DNA of 64,000 nt from Shewanella psychromarinicola (GTDB lineage Bacteria; Pseudomonadota; Gammaproteobacteria; Enterobacterales; Shewanellaceae): the NCBI RefSeq assembly GCF_003855155.1, contig NZ_CP034073.1, positions 2,542,001-2,606,000 of the forward strand, written 5' to 3'. Of the stretch, positions 36,708 to 45,206 are shown one piece after another (positions within the stretch are counted from its first letter, which is position 1; every line of letters starts with the position of its first letter). Made by a program: the position numbers and the translations under genes. Under the pieces are notes generated by a model. The model was given only the letters and a program-made list of their open reading frames with translations. It had not been told where the DNA came from and did no database searches.

Positions 36708-37439
36708 TTAAAGTGTGCCTCCCCCTTGGCTAACCACAGGGTTTGACGTATTTTCAAATGAGATGAAGTAGTTGAATACACCTACCTCACAGACACTAAA
36801 TTTTGATACGGTATCAAGTGATTCGTTTGAACAAACTAAGTACTTTTCAATCGTCCTACTCAACACACTTTTTGCGACGCTTGCGCAATATTCAGTTTCT
36901 ACTGTTGCACCAAATTCGTCATGTAACCCATTGGGCGTTAAAAAAGATTTGCTATACACCATTGATTTCAGAATGTCATTGTTATGCGAGATAAAAACGT
37001 CATTGAGGTCGTCATAGCTTCCGCCCAAAAGTACGGGTTTACAGTTTGGCTTGGATTTCAAAAACATGAATGTGTTTAGCGATGTTGTTACACCCGTAAA
37101 TGAAACGTCTTGGTTAATCATGTCTATTAGTTGACCATTGTATTTTCCGCTGTCAAAAAAAACTACATCTTCAGAAAAAATCAACTCAGAAATCAACTTA
37201 GTACTTTCTTCCATGCTACTGGAAGCCTCCACGTTCAATATATTTTTATTGGTTTCTTTTCTGACATAGCCGCCATAAGACTCTATACCAAAATTCGAAG
37301 CATAGTCAGAGTTAAGGTCTCGTCGAACAGTCATCTCAGATACCTCTAGGAGTCTAACCAGCTCTTTAATATGAATTTTATCTTGGTGGTCTAAACAAGA
37401 CATCATTCTTCTTAGCCGCTCTAACCGCTTGGAAATCAT
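36708..37439 (-). CDS. deoQ: DeoR-family repressor, DeoQ-like
   Basis: A 243-residue regulator with an N-terminal winged helix (IHIKELVRLLEVSEMTVRRDL, about residues 21-41). A sugar-phosphate-binding domain follows, containing FFDSGKYNGQLID and LLGGSYDDLNDVF. It is divergent from a deoK-deoP-deoX operon, the arrangement of the Salmonella deoQKPX deoxyribose locus. The shared 260-bp upstream region has a palindrome close to the E. coli DeoR operator. It would repress the operon until deoxyribose or its phosphate appears. The gene name rests on context and family. Confidence 0.82.
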   Translation of the reverse strand: MISKRLERLRRMMSCLDHQDKIHIKELVRLLEVSEMTVRRDLNSDYASNFGIESYGGYVRKETNKNILNVEASSSMEESTKLISELIFSEDVVFFDSGKYNGQLIDMINQDVSFTGVTTSLNTFMFLKSKPNCKPVLLGGSYDDLNDVFISHNNDILKSMVYSKSFLTPNGLHDEFGATVETEYCASVAKSVLSRTIEKYLVCSNESLDTVSKFSVCEVGVFNYFISFENTSNPVVSQGGGTL

Positions 37440-37550
37440 TTTTCAGCCTTAAAATATATCTGCAATTCTCATTCATACAATACTGACATGTTAAATGTAT
37501 TAACAAATGTGATCTATGGTTTTGTGACTGAACGCATTAAAATAATAAAT

Positions 37551-37566
37551 TGTTATAATTATAACA
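37551..37566. promoter_or_regulatory. Predicted DeoR-type operator
   Basis: TGTTATAATTATAACA is a perfect 16-bp palindrome. The published E. coli DeoR site is TGTTAGAATTCTAACA, which differs at two symmetric positions. It lies between the divergent deoQ and deoK genes, next to a CRP-like site, and is the natural candidate for DeoQ. Confidence 0.75.
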
Positions 37567-37570
37567 TTAA

Positions 37571-37590
37571 TGAGTGACGTGTATCACGCC
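37571..37590. promoter_or_regulatory. CRP-like binding site in deoQ-deoK intergenic region
   Basis: GTGA (37574-37577), six bases, TCAC (37584-37587) is the exact CRP core. It lies 5 bp from the predicted DeoR operator and about 140 bp upstream of deoK, which fits catabolite activation of the operon. Confidence 0.65.
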
Positions 37591-37637
37591 ATATCACGCT
37601 TTTATGTGTATTATCTGTTGCCATAAACACAGTAAAG

Positions 37638-37662
37638 CGAACATAATATCACTTAATGTTCG
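37638..37662. promoter_or_regulatory. Inverted repeat close to the deoK start
   Basis: CGAACAT (37638-37644) pairs with ATGTTCG (37656-37662) across 11 bp, about 60 bp upstream of deoK. It may be a second operator of another type or a leader hairpin. Confidence 0.4.
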
Positions 37663-37722
37663 TATGATAACAGTGCGGATTAAGATAATAATATATGTTT
37701 GAATAATAACATGGGGCGTGAC

Positions 37723-38652
37723 ATGAAGAAAATTGCAGTTATAGGTTCAACCAACGTAGATTTAATTACTTACGTTGATAGATTACCTAAAGAGGGTGAA
37801 ACACTAGAAGCACCGGCTTTTCGTATTGGCCGTGGCGGTAAGGGGGCAAATCAAGCGGTGGCGATTGCTAAGCTGGGATCCAATGTGGTGATGCTCTCTA
37901 AAGTGGGTGACGATACATTCGCTGACACTTGCATTCAGAACTTTCAATCATACGGTATCGATACTAAGTATGTGATTAAAGTGCCTCATAGCAGCACGGG
38001 TGTAGCCCCCATATTCGTAAATACTACGACGTCACAAAACTCAATTCTTATTGTTAAGGGTGCAAATAACTTCCTTAAACCTGAAGATATCGACAGAGCC
38101 GAAAAAACCCTTAAAGATGTCGACTTGATTGTACTTCAATTAGAAGTTCCACTAGAAACTGTCTATTACGCAATCGATTTTGGTAACAAATACGGTATCA
38201 AGGTTCTGTTAAATCCTGCTCCTGCAGTGCCAGAACTATCAATTGATTACGCCTGTAAATGTGATTTTTTCATTCCAAACGAAACAGAACTAGAGATCTT
38301 AACCGGTAAACCTGTCTCTACCATCGACGAGATTAAACAAGCTTCGAAAGTACTGTTAGATAAAGGGCTAAAGAACCTTATTGTTACCTTGGGTTCACAA
38401 GGTTCTTTATGGTTCTCCAAAGACGGTATCGAAAAAATGATCGAGCCACTTAAGGTTGATGCGATGGATAGCAGCGGCGCAGGGGATGCATTTATTGGTT
38501 GTTTCTCTCATTTCTACTGCAATACCGGTGATGTAGAAACATCAATGAAAAAAGCATCGGTGTTCGCCGGGTTGAGCGTTACAGAAAAAGGCACACAGTC
38601 TTCATATCCAAGCATTGAACAATTCGACGAGTTTGTCGCAACGCATTGCTAA
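37723..38652 (+). CDS. deoK: Deoxyribokinase (PfkB family)
   Basis: From ATG 37723 (GGGGCG 5 nt upstream; an upstream TTG frame start at 37699 is unlikely) the product is 309 residues. PfkB features are the N-terminal VIGSTNVDLITYVDRLPKEG, the GRGGKGANQAVAIAKLG motif and the catalytic anion-hole motif DSSGAGDAF with D255. It would phosphorylate 2-deoxyribose to deoxyribose 5-phosphate for DeoC aldolase, which is not in the window. Ribokinase is the alternative; the deoP-deoX neighbours favour deoxyribose. Confidence 0.88.
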   Translation: MKKIAVIGSTNVDLITYVDRLPKEGETLEAPAFRIGRGGKGANQAVAIAKLGSNVVMLSKVGDDTFADTCIQNFQSYGIDTKYVIKVPHSSTGVAPIFVNTTTSQNSILIVKGANNFLKPEDIDRAEKTLKDVDLIVLQLEVPLETVYYAIDFGNKYGIKVLLNPAPAVPELSIDYACKCDFFIPNETELEILTGKPVSTIDEIKQASKVLLDKGLKNLIVTLGSQGSLWFSKDGIEKMIEPLKVDAMDSSGAGDAFIGCFSHFYCNTGDVETSMKKASVFAGLSVTEKGTQSSYPSIEQFDEFVATHC

Positions 38653-38709
38653 TCAATCCCCAAATTCTAATAAAGATTGAGACCAATAACTAAATAACAA
38701 AGGAATGAT

Positions 38710-40029
38710 ATGTTTATTAAAAATAATACCAAACAACATAAAGATGGTTATTTGGATAAAACGCCTATTTTTCAATTTATCCTATTATCAATGGTGTTCC
38801 CATTATGGGCTGCGGCTGCGGCACTTAACGACATTCTTATTACTCAATTTAAGTCTATTTTTGAATTATCAAACTTCGCATCAGCATTAGTTCAATCAGC
38901 ATTCTATGGTGGTTATTTTTTGATTGCGATTCCTGCATCTATGGTTATCAAGAAATCATCTTATAAATTAGCCATCTTAATTGGTTTAGTTCTGTATATT
39001 GGCGGTTGCATGATGTTCTATCCTGCATCAACGGCTGCCACCTATACAATGTTCCTTGCTGCAATTTTCTGTATTGCGATTGGTTTATCATTTCTGGAAA
39101 CGTCTTGTAATACCTACTCTTCAATGATTGGAGAGCCACAACGTGCCACATTGCGTCTAAATATCTCTCAAACGTTTAATGCACTTGGTTATATCGTGGG
39201 CATACTCATGGGTAAATACTTGGTTTTTCAAGAAGGTGTAAACATTGGTGAAATGATGCAAACCCTATCTGGAACAGAGCTAGAACTGTTTAAACAGCAA
39301 GTGCTACAACACACGTTAACGCCTTACAAATGGCTGGTGGGTGTATTGGTGGTTATCTCTGTTTTGATTGCCATCACTGAGTTTCCTAGCTGTAAACCAA
39401 GAGCTGAAGGTAAAACTAAACAGCCCTCTTTTGGTGAAACAATTAAATATCTGTCAACTAACAAGCGCTTTAAAAATGGTATTGTTACTCAGTTTGCTTA
39501 CGTAGGTATGCAAGTTGCTGTGTGGAGTTTTACCATTCGTCTAGCACTCGAAATGGGCAACATGACAGAGCGCGATGCGGCAAACTACTTGGCATACGCA
39601 TTTGTGGCTTATTTCATCGGTAAATGTGTTGCCAACTACCTTATGACCAAAATAACACAAGAAAACGTGCTACTAGGTTATTCTGTTATCGGAATAGCGT
39701 GTCTGCTTTATGTGTCTTTTGCTCCAGACTTTAGTGCGGTATGGGTTGCTGTTTTTGTATCGGCTTTATTTGGTCCGGGTTGGGCGACTATCTTCGCGTC
39801 AACATTGCAATCGGTAGAAACAAAATATACCGAAACAGCCGGTGCGATTGTTGTTATGTCCATTATTGGTGGTGCTGTAATGCCTGCTATTCAAGGGTTA
39901 CTTGCTGACCATGTGGGAATGCAGCAATCCTTTATCGTTAACGTCATTTGTTTCGGGGTGATTTTCTCTTACTTTGCCACTGAAAAGAAACACAAAGCAA
40001 CGTTAGCACTGGCTAGACAACACGCGTAA
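38710..40029 (+). CDS. deoP: FucP-family sugar:H+ symporter, DeoP-like deoxyribose permease
   Basis: A 439-residue, 12-helix major facilitator protein of the FHS/FucP group. Its N-terminal half has WAAAAALNDILITQFKSIF and ETSCNTYSSMIG, both typical of L-fucose permeases. An AAAGGAATG Shine-Dalgarno precedes the ATG. It lies 57 bp after deoK and 56 bp before deoX, in the order seen in Salmonella. It should import deoxyribose with protons. Confidence 0.88.
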   Translation: MFIKNNTKQHKDGYLDKTPIFQFILLSMVFPLWAAAAALNDILITQFKSIFELSNFASALVQSAFYGGYFLIAIPASMVIKKSSYKLAILIGLVLYIGGCMMFYPASTAATYTMFLAAIFCIAIGLSFLETSCNTYSSMIGEPQRATLRLNISQTFNALGYIVGILMGKYLVFQEGVNIGEMMQTLSGTELELFKQQVLQHTLTPYKWLVGVLVVISVLIAITEFPSCKPRAEGKTKQPSFGETIKYLSTNKRFKNGIVTQFAYVGMQVAVWSFTIRLALEMGNMTERDAANYLAYAFVAYFIGKCVANYLMTKITQENVLLGYSVIGIACLLYVSFAPDFSAVWVAVFVSALFGPGWATIFASTLQSVETKYTETAGAIVVMSIIGGAVMPAIQGLLADHVGMQQSFIVNVICFGVIFSYFATEKKHKATLALARQHA

Positions 40030-40085
40030 AAAGTCAATAATGACCATCTGTAATAGGGTGGTCATTTTCTTTAAAGGAAAACATC

Positions 40086-41099
40086 ATGTTTACTATTCCT
40101 CTACACAAAGATCATTTCAAAAAAGAAAAAACCAACGTTATCAAATCAGACGATTTTGAAATCAACACTTTTATTTATAATTCAGGCGTTCACGCTGTTG
40201 AGATGAAGAACAGTCAAGGCCATTTGGTTATTTTGCCTTTTATGGGGCAAATGATTTGGGACGCCGAGTTTCTGGGTGTTGATTTATGCATGAAAAATGC
40301 CTTTAACGAACCCAAGGTTGCCGATCAGATTGTTAATACTTACGGTTGCTACTCATTTCATGCGGGTTTACTTCGAATGGGTTGCCCAACACCACAAGAT
40401 GATCATGTCCTTCACGGTGAATTCCCGTGCGCATCAATGGACTATGCCTGGTTAATGGTTGATGAAAATAGCATAACACTAGCGGGATCTTATGAATACA
40501 TCATGGGCTTTGGTGATCATTACATCGCAACACCAACAGTGTTGCTCCAAAAAAACGCGGGTATTTTTGACATTACGATGACGGTCCAAAATCTTGCCAC
40601 CACAAAAATGCCGTTACAATACATGTGTCATACTAACGCTGCTTTCTTCGAGGGAGCAGTGATGACGCAGAACATTCCAGATTCAGCGATTAAACTTCGT
40701 GAAAGTGTTCCTGCACACGTTCATCCAACCAAACAGTGGTCCGTTTACAATGATAGCTTGAAACATTCGGCACCGATCAGTGTGTTGGAGAACAAGGAAA
40801 TGTATGATCCTGAAATTGTTTATTGTATGGACGACTTATCTACACATGTAGATATTGCTAAGTTCGAAATGATCATTTCAGACCACCATAAGCTTACAAC
40901 TGAATTTAATACGGCAGAGTTTAATAGTGCAACACGCTGGATTCTGTTTAACGGTGACCAGTCTGTCGGTGCCAATGTTTTACCTGCAACCTGTCGTCCA
41001 GAAGGGTTTATATCAGCAACAGAAAAAGGCACGGTTATTTACTTAGAACCTAACGAAGTGCGGACTTTTAAAGTAACAAAAGCCATCGTTAAGATGTAA
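40086..41099 (+). CDS. deoX: DeoX-like protein, DUF4432 (aldose-epimerase fold)
   Basis: A 337-residue cytoplasmic protein without membrane segments. It shows features of the galactose-mutarotase fold family DUF4432, including SFHAGLLRMGCPTPQDDHVLHGEFPC and PLQYMCHTNAAFFEGAVM, with several conserved His/Glu. In the Salmonella deo locus DeoX occupies this last position and may be a deoxyribose mutarotase; its activity is not established. AAAGGAAA precedes the ATG. Confidence 0.82.
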   Translation: MFTIPLHKDHFKKEKTNVIKSDDFEINTFIYNSGVHAVEMKNSQGHLVILPFMGQMIWDAEFLGVDLCMKNAFNEPKVADQIVNTYGCYSFHAGLLRMGCPTPQDDHVLHGEFPCASMDYAWLMVDENSITLAGSYEYIMGFGDHYIATPTVLLQKNAGIFDITMTVQNLATTKMPLQYMCHTNAAFFEGAVMTQNIPDSAIKLRESVPAHVHPTKQWSVYNDSLKHSAPISVLENKEMYDPEIVYCMDDLSTHVDIAKFEMIISDHHKLTTEFNTAEFNSATRWILFNGDQSVGANVLPATCRPEGFISATEKGTVIYLEPNEVRTFKVTKAIVKM

Positions 41100-41195
41100 T
41101 ACATCAACGTTTTAATTGTATCAGCCTGAGGCTCTTGCTGTTCGACATAACCGCTCTTAGATAAACATTGAATTACCACCCTTATCACCAATCAA

Positions 41196-41219
41196 GAGGC
41201 CTAGATTACTCTAGGCCTC
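41196..41219 (+). terminator. Hairpin after deoX
   Basis: GAGGCCTAGA pairs perfectly with TCTAGGCCTC over a 4-nt loop, about 95 bp past the deoX stop. The following sequence (AATTCTCC) is a poor U-tract, so termination may need Rho or be partial. Confidence 0.55.
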
Positions 41220-41247
41220 AATTCTCCGAGTCCCCCTGTGTCAGGAT

Positions 41248-42165
41248 CTGACTCTTATACACAAATAAATTAGGCTTCAATTGAACTTTATTTATATCAG
41301 TCGATCAGATCAGTTATAACGAAAACACCGATTGAATTTAATTATGATGCTGATAAAAGACACTGAAGAATGGGCTAGTCATTTGTTTAAACATGCTGAA
41401 TTAGGTGATGTACGGCGCACTAAACGCCTGATAAAAATAAGTCATCAAATGGCGAGTAACATAGGAAGTTATATTGTGAACGCGTCTGGCTCACAGGCCT
41501 CTATTGAAGGCGCATATCGCTTTCTTCGTAATGATAAAGTTGACGCTGATAACATCGCTACCGCCGGTTTGAATTCGCTGTTACCTGCACTAACACTGTC
41601 AAATACAATCCTTGCGCTAGAAGATACATCAACATTGTGTTACCGACACAATTTGACTAAAGAGCTCGGACATACTGGCGCATATAAACAAAGCTCTTCT
41701 AAAGGGATGTTAGCGCACACTGTCCTTATGGTCGATGCAGAAACAGAGCATACTATTGGCTTGGGTGCACAGCATCGTTGGTGCAGAAAGATGAAAACTT
41801 TGGTACTGCTAACGACAGAAAACGCCGCAAGTACGAAACGAAAGAAAGTTATAAATGGCAACGCTCGTCGGAAGAAATGAGTACCCGATTTGCAGATATG
41901 ATGGATAATATCATAAGCGTTTGTGATCGAGAAGCTGATATGTTTGAGTATATTGATTATAAAACAACAAATAATCAACGGTTTGTAGTGAGAGCCAAGC
42001 ATGAGCGGGTTGTGAATACAGACGGCGATAAACTAAGTCCCTACATTGAAAATCAATCTAGTGAAGCTTCATATTCGGTTAAGATAAAGCAAAAAGGAGG
42101 CCGAAAAGCACGCATTGCAAAAGTAGCCGTACGTTATGCTTACATTACTATTTATCCGCCTAAAA
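41248..42165 (+). mobile_element. Left part of an IS50-like (IS4-family) element, truncated by IS66 copy B
   Basis: The left end CTGACTCTTATACACAA (41248-41264) matches the Tn5/IS50 outside end. A leader with the GATCAGATC double Dam site (41303-41311) and a broken transposase gene follow. The right part is missing because IS66 copy B begins at 42166 and other DNA follows it. Confidence 0.85.
41344..42165 (+). pseudogene. IS50-like transposase, frameshifted and truncated
   Basis: From ATG 41344 the product follows the Tn5 transposase plan: EWASHLFKHAELGDVRRTKRL, EGAYRFLRN, then ALEDTSTLCYRHNL with the first catalytic Asp. A one-base loss near 41790 shifts the frame to KDENFGTANDRKRRKYE. The second catalytic Asp is then seen in SVCDREADMFEY. 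The third (Glu) region is cut off by IS66. It is clearly more divergent than the copies at 48405 and 62430. Confidence 0.85.
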
Positions 42166-42270
42166 GTGAGCTTACGGCAGTATAGCGTGACAACATCAAT
42201 TTACAGGCACAGCTTGACCTAGGCGGTTAAGCCTACGTTAATCTGTTTAGGTGGGGTTTATCTAAATGAC

Positions 42271-43857
42271 TTAACTTTTGGTGATATAATTCCACGGTAA
42301 GTCATTTTCTGGGTGGGCTTTTACCTGCGCACTTTCCTGCTGTAATGTGGTGAAGTAATCAAAGACATTAATACCCGCTTCACTTGCCGTTGCGATAACT
42401 GAGGTAACCACATCACCAATCGTTGCCCCCAGTAATGTTTTGTGGAACATCGCATTTTTTCTGTCTCGCACGATGATTTTTAGCATCGATTCTATACGGT
42501 TATTATCGATTTTCACGCCTTTCATGCTGCAAAAATAACGGAGGCCAACATAGTGTTTAAGGAAATAGCGGATTGCTTTGCCCAGACCACTATTTTCTTC
42601 GACCGTTTCATTCGCGATATGCGCTTCGCCCCATGATTTAATGTCTTCCATGATGGGCAATGAGTGAGCCTGATGATAAGCAAGCCTAGCCACAGGGGAT
42701 AGTTTTTCGCTTTTAGCAAAATCATCATTCCCCCATATTTCGCCATAGCGTTTGAGCACATACGCAACTTCCTCAGGAAAATGATTAATCACATCGACAA
42801 ATTGTCGTCTGGCGTGGCTGTTACACAGTGACATTGTTGCCTCTCTTGCCGTGGGACGATTACTCGGTAATGCATCACTCATGATGACGGGCTTATCACA
42901 TAACTGACTGCGTTTATGCAAAATGCTGTCAATGAATTCACCTGCGTGGCCGATGTTGGTTTCAAACAAGACGATGGTATTATTATCTTTCAGTGTGGCG
43001 ATAACCCCAGAGGTATAAATACCGCTACGCAGTCGTGTTTTATCGCTATTGCGGACGGCTTTCTCGACCGGTTTAGCGTCCAAAATGCGGTGCGTCGTGT
43101 CATCCAGATAATAATGTTCGGCGTCTGAGGCTACATTAAAAAGCTGCTGGTACACAGGGTAAATATCATTACAAACCCGCTCAACTTGGTCAAAGACCGT
43201 TGAAGTGGTAATTTTTACCCCCAGTAGCTTTTGAATACTGCACTGACGATAAAAAGGCAATCCTGCAAAGTATTTATAAATGGCCATCAATGACCGCGCA
43301 GAGTAACCATACTTTTGCTGGCTTTCACCATCGACTAAGACGTCATCCGGCAGAGGCGCACTGAAATAAGCACCGCAAGTATTACAGCGAAGACGCTCCA
43401 TCACATGCTGCTCAGGCTTGAACGGGCTTTGCCCTGTAATACGCAGTAAGCTACCAGGCTCAGTTTTATACACTTTACCGGTTAAGCACTCCGTACAGGT
43501 ATCACCTTTAGCCACATCTGTCATTGCGTGAACGATAACGACGGGCTTAACAGGTGTAAAACCTTCACCTTCATCGTGTTGACGGTTTTTGCTTTTCTTA
43601 CCGGATGCTCTCGCTTGCTTAAGTACGCTGGCAAGCTTTTCAGATGACTTTTCAATACCCAACAATTTTCGCAGTTTATGCACTGTGACATCATGGTGGG
43701 CTAACCGGTCTTGCATGCTCGCTAACGTCAGCAACGCATCAAGTAATAACTGACAATCCTCTGGACTTAACGCGAGGTTGTTCTCTTTGGCCTCACTGAC
43801 TCGCGATATCAACGATTCAAGTGCGGGTCCATCAATATCGGTAAAGGGTTTACTCAC
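42271..43857 (-). CDS. tnpC: IS66 transposase TnpC, copy B
   Basis: A 528-residue DDE transposase almost identical to 18129-19715, with the same zinc-finger-like CTECLTG...CNTCGAY and catalytic segments. The few substitutions are conservative apart from S-to-R in GLRYFC. The gene is uninterrupted. Confidence 0.95.
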   Translation of the reverse strand: MSKPFTDIDGPALESLISRVSEAKENNLALSPEDCQLLLDALLTLASMQDRLAHHDVTVHKLRKLLGIEKSSEKLASVLKQARASGKKSKNRQHDEGEGFTPVKPVVIVHAMTDVAKGDTCTECLTGKVYKTEPGSLLRITGQSPFKPEQHVMERLRCNTCGAYFSAPLPDDVLVDGESQQKYGYSARSLMAIYKYFAGLPFYRQCSIQKLLGVKITTSTVFDQVERVCNDIYPVYQQLFNVASDAEHYYLDDTTHRILDAKPVEKAVRNSDKTRLRSGIYTSGVIATLKDNNTIVLFETNIGHAGEFIDSILHKRSQLCDKPVIMSDALPSNRPTAREATMSLCNSHARRQFVDVINHFPEEVAYVLKRYGEIWGNDDFAKSEKLSPVARLAYHQAHSLPIMEDIKSWGEAHIANETVEENSGLGKAIRYFLKHYVGLRYFCSMKGVKIDNNRIESMLKIIVRDRKNAMFHKTLLGATIGDVVTSVIATASEAGINVFDYFTTLQQESAQVKAHPENDLPWNYITKS

Positions 43858-43957
43858 GGTTTATCCACATCGTTTAGGCTGAAATCGAGGTTGCTGGGGG
43901 AAGGGTTATGATCCGATAACATTAACAATCAAGCACTAATATTGCTGTTTTTTTGAC

Positions 43958-44293
43958 TTAAATAAGATCGTGTTTTTGCCACATTGGATCGCAGTTCAGC
44001 AACAGCTGCCGTAACTGTTTGGCGATGAACGGTTCAATATTTTGGCTTGAATCAGGCCAATGTAAAAACCTGCCTTTTGATAATCGTTTGGTCATCAACC
44101 AAAAACCGGTGCCGTCATACGATGATGCACGGACCATGGTTTTATTGCGGTTAATAAAGACGAACACCGAGCCAGAGCGAGGGTTAGCGGATAATTTATA
44201 GCGGCATAGTGCCGCTAAGCCATCAATCCCCTGACGAAAGTCGGCAGGTGCAATAGCGATTAATATATGCTTATCAGCAGTCAGATGTATCAC
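43958..44293 (-). CDS. tnpB: IS66 TnpB accessory protein, copy B
   Basis: A 111-residue homologue of 17693-18028 starting at GTG 44293, where copy A has ATG. It differs from copy A at more positions than the tnpC pair does (for example ADKHILIAIAPADFRQGID). It overlaps the tnpA frame by 4 bp (GTGA). Confidence 0.92.
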   Translation of the reverse strand: MIHLTADKHILIAIAPADFRQGIDGLAALCRYKLSANPRSGSVFVFINRNKTMVRASSYDGTGFWLMTKRLSKGRFLHWPDSSQNIEPFIAKQLRQLLLNCDPMWQKHDLI

Positions 44294-44655
44294 GATTTCA
44301 ACGCCCTGATCAGCGAAATAAGGGTCTGTGGATCGTCAATGCCTTATAAAGACATCGTATCTCCCTGAAAGAACTTGAGCTCTACGTTAAAAGTTGTTTG
44401 CGTAGACGGTGCTAAAATGGGTAGGTGCACAAACTGGGGGTTATTTACAGGAGGGCTAATGCTATTTCGCCACTGTTTAAGCTGGCTGCCACTTATCCGT
44501 AGCACGGATGTTATTTTGCTAGAAGAATAATGTTCGAGTAATCCAACGGCTTGTTCACGTAATGTATTTGGGGTTGGTACCTGACGGCCATTTCTGTTGC
44601 TACGCCAGCACTCAAAAGCAGTGGAGAGTGTCGATAATAGGTCTGAATTTGACAT
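44290..44655 (-). pseudogene. tnpA: IS66 TnpA accessory protein, truncated by nonsense codon
   Basis: The full frame would be 121 residues, ending in the TGA that overlaps tnpB. Codon 104 is TAA where copy A has TCA, giving a 103-residue product ending GDTMSL. The helix-turn-helix part is intact, so it may retain function. The N-terminal half differs noticeably from copy A. Confidence 0.8.
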
Positions 44656-44734
44656 GATTGCATCCTGATTATTGAGTAGCGATCATTAAATCAGTTTACA
44701 AGATAGAAGTTGAACTATGCTGCCGTAAGCTCAC

Positions 44735-44931
44735 TGCTTAGCGCCGGTGTTGATACCACGGTAATAGCGATGTGGCTTGGACATGAATCTACACAAACGA
44801 CACAAAGATACTTACATGCTCATATGGCACTGAAGGAAGCGGCATTAGCGAAAGTAGCGCCATTTAATAAGCACAGTGATCTTCACTATAAACCGAGCGA
44901 TAAGTTGTTAGGTTTTCTCACCAGCCTGTAG
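44735..44931 (+). pseudogene. C-terminal fragment of a tyrosine recombinase
   Basis: Directly after the IS66 end the frame reads LSAGVDTTVIAMWLGHESTQTTQRYLHAHMALKEAALAKV and ends at 44931. The LGHESTQTTQRYLHAHM core carries the catalytic His and Tyr of the tyrosine recombinase family. The wording resembles recombinases found in groups of three (RIT-type elements); this subgroup call is uncertain. Everything upstream is missing. Confidence 0.7.
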
Positions 44932-44941
44932 TTCTAGGATT

Positions 44942-45034
44942 AAACTATGCCGAATAGAAACTGGATCCTTACAGTTAAATGACAGTAATACCAGCACACT
45001 TATGAAATTGGGCAGCATGTGTTCGGCATAGTTT
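44942..45034. repeat. 93-bp element with 13-bp inverted termini
   Basis: AAACTATGCCGAA (44942-44954) is the exact complement of TTCGGCATAGTTT (45022-45034), followed by a T-rich run. It lies 11 bp after the recombinase stop, so it could be the terminus or attachment structure of that element, a MITE, or a long terminator hairpin. Confidence 0.55.
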
Positions 45035-45048
45035 TTCTTTTGTTATAA

Positions 45049-45171
45049 ACCGCCAAAGCCAACGGCTTAATCCCTTTCGATTACATCGAACACTGTCTGG
45101 AACAACTATCGTACGCTAACTGCGATCTCAATAAGCTCTTACCCTGGAATATAACTCTAGCCAAGGCGTAG
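45049..45171 (+). pseudogene. C-terminal tip of another IS66-type transposase
   Basis: Forty codons read TAKANGLIPFDYIEHCLEQL then PWNITLAKA before TAG 45171. This is the standard C-terminus of IS66 TnpC proteins and differs from the tails of copies A and B. It has the same orientation as the tnpA/tnpB remnant at 33519-33896 and may be the far end of the same old element. Confidence 0.65.
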
Positions 45172-45206
45172 TTCACCGGACTCTCACTAGATAGTTCACA
45201 TAACGT

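Larger units (their letters stand above)
42166..44734 (-). mobile_element. IS66-family insertion sequence, copy B
   Basis: At 2569 bp it is exactly the length of copy A and lies in the opposite orientation. The ends are GTGAGCTTACGGCAGTATAG at 42166 and the complement of GTGAGCTTACGGCAGCATAG at 44734. The flanking octamers (GCCTAAAA left, TGCTTAGC right) differ, so there is no target duplication. It joins an IS50-like fragment to an integrase fragment. Confidence 0.92.
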
